Origin: Clostridiales bacterium
GTDB lineage: Bacteria; Bacillota; Clostridia; Christensenellales; Borkfalkiaceae
Assembly (NCBI GenBank): GCA_003523255.1
Contig: DPGH01000008.1
Span: forward strand, 33,075 to 97,074
Direction: 5' to 3'
Length of the DNA: 64,000 nt
In this document: piece by piece, positions 61,118 to 64,000 of the stretch
How positions within the stretch are numbered: the stretch's first letter is position 1
Layout: every line of letters begins with the position of its first letter
Notes under the pieces: generated by a model
The model's database searches: none
Seen by the model: the letters and a program-made list of their open reading frames with translations, nothing else
Told to the model about the DNA's origin: nothing
Program-made: the position numbers and the translations under genes

Positions 61118-61333
61118 ATGGAACACAAAAAGACAACTTACACCCCTGTACCCGCGCTCGATTGCGCAAAAGACTATGGGTATACAACCAAAGCTTCTGC
61201 AATGGACATAGCGATGGACTTAAAATTTTTGTTAAGAGATTTTTATCTTGCCACGTTTGACGTAAGCGGAGAAACCCTTAACATAAATTTTGAAAACGGT
61301 CAAAAATTCAAACTGACGGTTAAGGAAGTATAG
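61118..61333 (+). CDS. Small hypothetical protein downstream of the tandem RNAs
   Basis: A 71-residue soluble protein (MEHKKTTYTPVPALDCAKDY), ending in a basic-acidic strand region (INFENGQKFKLTVKEV). I do not recognise a family. AAAGGAGAAAG precedes the ATG at 61118. The frame is open further left but that part covers the third RNA and its terminator, so I exclude it. It follows that terminator by about 30 bases and no other promoter is visible, which suggests it is expressed by readthrough of RNA copy 3. Confidence 0.75.
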   Translation: MEHKKTTYTPVPALDCAKDYGYTTKASAMDIAMDLKFLLRDFYLATFDVSGETLNINFENGQKFKLTVKEV

Positions 61334-61380
61334 CCTATAGATTAAATCTCATAATTATTTTAAATTACTTATTTTTTGAT

Positions 61381-61417
61381 AAAAGCCCCTGCGGCGTTGC
61401 CGTGGGGGCTTTTATCT
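61381..61417. terminator. Terminator after the small hypothetical gene
   Basis: AAAAGCCCC (61381-61389) pairs with GGGGCTTTT (61405-61413), with an inner GCGGC-GTT-GCCGT helix. It lies between convergent genes. Confidence 0.88.
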
Positions 61418-61441
61418 TTTAAAAGAGGTAAAAGGAAAAAA

Positions 61442-61729
61442 TCAGTTTAAAGTGTTTACGACTTTTGAGAATTTTGCTTTTTCTTCGATTAGCGCGCTTT
61501 CGGGGGCAGAGGTTACCTTTGCGTAGCCGAGTTCGGTCATAAGCATATATACCTTAAACTGGCTGTCCGCCGCGTCGCCGAAAAGTTTTTCTACCGTCTG
61601 TCTGAAGCCTTTGCTTACGCCTTCGGTCAGCGCGGTGGAGTACATTTTTACCGTTTGTTTTTCAACGTTAAGCATGTCTTGAAGAGAGTCTTTTTCGTTA
61701 AGGGTGGTTTCCGCTTTATAATTGCTCAT
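61442..61729 (-). CDS. CotF-family spore coat-like protein
   Basis: A 95-residue helical protein with the CotF-type pattern (LNEKDSLQDMLNVEKQTVKMYSTALTEG, then FRQTVEKLFGDAADSQFKVYMLMTELGYAKV). The fold resembles ferritin-like helices. In Bacillus CotF is a spore coat protein, and short homologues are common in Clostridia. It lies 12 bases after a related small gene on the same strand. Confidence 0.85.
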   Translation of the reverse strand: MSNYKAETTLNEKDSLQDMLNVEKQTVKMYSTALTEGVSKGFRQTVEKLFGDAADSQFKVYMLMTELGYAKVTSAPESALIEEKAKFSKVVNTLN

Positions 61730-61741
61730 TTTTTATTCTCC

Positions 61742-61930
61742 TTATAACAGTTCGAAAAGCGCGTTAAAACGTTTCTGGTGTCCGTCGGCTAATTCGTTTG
61801 CTTTTTCCGCAAGTTTGGCGTTTGTTAAAATTCTCGAATACAGTCTTGCTTTTTTAGCCGCGCTTTCTTCATAAATAAGCAAGTCGGATAAAAGAGTGGC
61901 TTCTTTAGTGGTAAGCATGTTTTTAGACAT
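61742..61930 (-). CDS. Short CotF-like/ferritin-like helical protein
   Basis: A 62-residue helical protein (MLTTKEATLLSDLLIYEESA, then ARLYSRILTNAKLAEKANELADGHQKRFNALFEL). It resembles the first half of CotF-like proteins and lies directly upstream of one. The two probably form one sporulation unit. A ribosome site (AAAGGAGCG) precedes the ATG. Confidence 0.7.
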   Translation of the reverse strand: MSKNMLTTKEATLLSDLLIYEESAAKKARLYSRILTNAKLAEKANELADGHQKRFNALFELL

Positions 61931-62048
61931 AAAAATCGCTCCTTTATAAAGTCGTTTGCATAAGTTATCGCCGCGCGGCGTATTTTTATACCGTAATTTT
62001 AAAATTTTATTGATTTTTTTTTGGTTTAAATATATACTTTATAGCGTT

Positions 62049-62543
62049 ATGGATAACAAAGTTTTACGTAAAAAAATAATAAGTTCGTTTTTCGTTGCGC
62101 TGTTTTTAACTCTCTGCCTTTGCTGCGGCGTGCCTTTGATAATAATTTTTGCGGGCAACAACACCGTCGTTATGGTAATCGGCATAGTTTGCACGGTCGT
62201 GGGTTTTTACGGCACGCCTATGGGGTGGATTTCTTTCGGCAACGCAAAATCGCTTGAACGCGTTGTGCTTGCCGTTACCGCAGAAAATCTTTTAACCGTT
62301 AAAGATATTGCCGCCCAACTCGGTAAAACCGAGGCGCAGGTTAAAGAAAGTCTTACCGTGTGCTTTCAAAAAGGGTATTTGTTCGGGTACGTTTTTGACG
62401 GAGAAGCTATTTCTTACAACGCCAACAGGCACCCAACCGAAAAGGTTATGTCCTGGGTTTGCCCCAACTGCGGCGCGACCAACACTTATCTTTTAACCGA
62501 CGGCGTGGTAAAATGTCCGTATTGCGGCAGCGTTAAAAAGTAA
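62049..62543 (+). CDS. Membrane protein with C-terminal zinc ribbon
   Basis: A 164-residue protein. It has two N-terminal transmembrane helices (IISSFFVALFLTLCLCCGVPLIIIFAG and VVMVIGIVCTVVGFYGTPMGW), then a helical region that looks like a winged helix (NLLTVKDIAAQLGKTEAQVKESLTVCFQKGYL), and a zinc ribbon CPNCGATN...CPYCGSVKK. Function unknown. It lacks a ribosome site. A TTGATT-16-TATACT promoter (-10 at 62033-62038) ends 10 bases before the ATG, so the mRNA is probably leaderless or nearly so. Confidence 0.8.
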   Translation: MDNKVLRKKIISSFFVALFLTLCLCCGVPLIIIFAGNNTVVMVIGIVCTVVGFYGTPMGWISFGNAKSLERVVLAVTAENLLTVKDIAAQLGKTEAQVKESLTVCFQKGYLFGYVFDGEAISYNANRHPTEKVMSWVCPNCGATNTYLLTDGVVKCPYCGSVKK

Positions 62544-62591
62544 TTTGCGGCATACGCTTTTAACGATATTTTATATTGAAACGATAATAAA

Positions 62592-62620
62592 AAAGGAGCG
62601 AAAATTTCGCTCCTTTATTT
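62592..62620. terminator. Bidirectional terminator
   Basis: AAAGGAGCGAAA (62592-62603) and TTTCGCTCCTTT (62605-62616) are perfect complements with A/T runs on both sides, between the convergent zinc-ribbon and hydrogenase genes. Confidence 0.85.
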
Positions 62621-62643
62621 TTAGGTTTTTAACGTTTTTCCGC

Positions 62644-64000
62644 TTAACGCTCCCACGCGGTCTGGTCGGTGTGTAAAAGGTGATGCGCCTTTTCGGAAAG
62701 GGGTGCGCCGAGATACTCGTCGTAAAGTTTTATAACGCTCGGGTTTTCGTGCGAAAAGCGTAATTCTGCGTTTTTGTCGAGCGAGCATAAAACTTTTGCG
62801 CGGTCAAACGCTAACTCTTTACCGTCGTGTATCGGTTGTCCGCCGCCGCCCGAACAGCCGCCGGGGCAAGCCATAACTTCTACAAAATGGTAATGTTCTT
62901 TGCCGCTTTTAACGTTTTCCATTAGTTTTTCGGCGTTTTTAAGTCCGTGGCATACCGCTATTTTAATCGCTTTTTCGCCTACGTTAAAGGTCGCTTCTTT
63001 ATACCCGTCTTTGTCCATGACTTTCATAAAAGCGTCGGGGTCTGGAAGGGACTTTGTCGCAAAAAAGTACGCGGAGCGGAGAGCCGCTTCCATAACGCCG
63101 CCCGTCGCGCCGAAAATAACGCCCGCGCCGGTTGCCGTGCCGAGCGGGGAATCGAAGTTTTCTTCGGCAAGTTTAAGCGGGTCTATGCCGAGCGTGCGGA
63201 TAAGTCTTGCCGCCTCACGCGTGGTGAGCGCAACGTCCACGTCCTGCACGCCGTTTTCGGAAAGGGCTTTAACCGAACTTTCGTATTTTTTGGCAACGCA
63301 CGGCATTACCGAAACGCAGAAAATCTTTTCGCGGGGGACGCCGATTTTTTCGGCAAAATAACTCTTGGCTACCGAGCCGAACATTTGCTGTGGCGACTTT
63401 GCCGTAGAAAGCCTTGCCACGTACCCGGGGTATTTAGCCTTCATAAAGCGTACCCATCCGGGGCAACAAGAAGTAAACATAGGCAAACGCGTTTCTTCTA
63501 TTTCGGGTAAACGCTCTAAAAGTTCGTTACCCTCTTCCATAATGGTTAAATCCGCGGCAAAGTCGGTATCGAAAACGTAGTCCGCGCCCGCTTTTTTAAG
63601 CGCGTATACGAGCCGCTCCGCAGTGGCGAACTCGGGGGTAAGATTAAACTCTTCGCCCCACGCCGCGCGTACCGCCGGCGCAATCTGAAACACGGTTACC
63701 GTTTCGGGGTCTCTTAACGCGTCGGCAACCTTATCCGTATCGTCGCGCTCGTGCAACGCGCCGCAAGGGCAGTGGGTTATGCACTGTCCGCAAAGCGAGC
63801 AGTCCGAAGAGGTAAGGCTTTTGCCGCCTCTTACTCCTACGGTCGTTCTCGAACCCATGCCTTCTCCGTCCCATATCGCGAGAGATTGCACCTTTTCGCA
63901 CACGCTTACGCAGCGCATACATTTTATACATTTATTTACGTCCCGAACTAAAGGAAAGTCTTTTGGGAAATCGTCTTTAAAAAACTTTTTATCAAACCCC
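62644..64000 (-). CDS. [FeFe]-hydrogenase-type protein, N-terminus outside window
   Basis: The frame is open to the right edge, so the start is not seen. Visible are KCIKCMRCVSVCEKVQ and CSLCGQCITHCPCGAL, two ferredoxin-like cluster motifs. The three H-cluster motifs follow: TSCCPGW (L1), MPCVAKKYE (L2, usually MPCTAKK) and EVMACPGGCSGGGGQP (L3). The C-terminal small-subunit region ends near HHLLHTDQ. The Thr-to-Val change in L2 departs from the common motif. It could be the catalytic subunit of a bifurcating or ferredoxin-dependent hydrogenase, matching PFOR and the ferredoxin in this window. Confidence 0.93.
   Translation of the reverse strand, partial: GFDKKFFKDDFPKDFPLVRDVNKCIKCMRCVSVCEKVQSLAIWDGEGMGSRTTVGVRGGKSLTSSDCSLCGQCITHCPCGALHERDDTDKVADALRDPETVTVFQIAPAVRAAWGEEFNLTPEFATAERLVYALKKAGADYVFDTDFAADLTIMEEGNELLERLPEIEETRLPMFTSCCPGWVRFMKAKYPGYVARLSTAKSPQQMFGSVAKSYFAEKIGVPREKIFCVSVMPCVAKKYESSVKALSENGVQDVDVALTTREAARLIRTLGIDPLKLAEENFDSPLGTATGAGVIFGATGGVMEAALRSAYFFATKSLPDPDAFMKVMDKDGYKEATFNVGEKAIKIAVCHGLKNAEKLMENVKSGKEHYHFVEVMACPGGCSGGGGQPIHDGKELAFDRAKVLCSLDKNAELRFSHENPSVIKLYDEYLGAPLSEKAHHLLHTDQTAWER

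Overview
This window looks like chromosome from an anaerobic member of the Clostridia (Firmicutes), close to the replication origin. It carries parA-parB with two parS sites, dnaA, dnaN, recF, and the rpmH-rnpA-yidD-yidC-jag block. Anaerobic energy genes (pyruvate:ferredoxin oxidoreductase, a 2[4Fe-4S] ferredoxin, an [FeFe]-hydrogenase-type protein) and sporulation-lineage genes (yyaC, two CotF-like proteins, the RicT/YaaT protein, CmpB- and DUF1540-type proteins) fit a spore-forming or formerly spore-forming gut-type clostridium. Species cannot be assigned from the sequence alone.

Layout. 0-9.6 kb: nfeD fragment, parB, parA, ftsH, a 1.3 kb AT-rich gap ending in two parS sites, cvpA, a TfoX-like gene, an acetyltransferase, yyaC, and a divergent zinc-ribbon/XRE pair with a clear operator. 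9.6-19.4 kb: gltX-radC, an M20 dipeptidase, a ProB-like kinase, a two-HTH regulator, a frameshifted small gene, the RNase P RNA gene, an EamA transporter, and a divergent AraC/glycosidase pair. 19.5-30.5 kb: the origin block, rearranged from the Bacillus order. mnmG-dnaA lie to the left, recF is divergent, then trxA, jag, yidC, yidD, rnpA, rpmH and dnaN run leftward, and rsmG runs rightward. Most genes left of about 29 kb point left and most right of about 41 kb point right, so the dnaN-rsmG gap is the best origin candidate. 30.5-37 kb: an AT-rich accessory zone with two unknown proteins, an amino-acid ABC operon with a TrpR-like regulator, several tiny DNA-binding genes, a GIY-YIG protein, five copies of a palindromic repeat and a candidate small RNA. 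37-46.6 kb: PFOR, an Lrp/aminotransferase pair, two large membrane proteins, rplI and a DUF1540 gene. 46.8-60.4 kb: a long rightward housekeeping run: greA, lysS, tmk, holB, ricT, a ferredoxin, a methyltransferase, rsmI, cmpB, a probable preQ1-riboswitch-controlled queT, ecfA1-ecfA2-ecfT, truA, rplM, rpsI. 60.4-64 kb: three tandem copies of one structured RNA, a small unknown gene, CotF-like genes, a zinc-ribbon membrane protein and the hydrogenase-type gene cut by the window edge.

The most unusual items are: (1) three consecutive homologous small RNAs at 60.45-61.09 kb, each with its own promoter and terminator and with covarying helices; (2) an amino-acid-binding lipoprotein (33832-34653) whose sequence order is circularly permuted, in an operon with two identical-architecture operators (CACTTTA-N6-TAAAGTG) and a TrpR/YerC-type regulator as its last gene; (3) a three-hairpin candidate RNA at 36.87-37.01 kb beside a ribbon-helix-helix gene; (4) a YidC with a roughly 165-residue extracytoplasmic insertion and a Jag with an Arg-Gly-rich tail. 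I found no tRNA, 16S/23S/5S rRNA, CRISPR array or insertion sequence.
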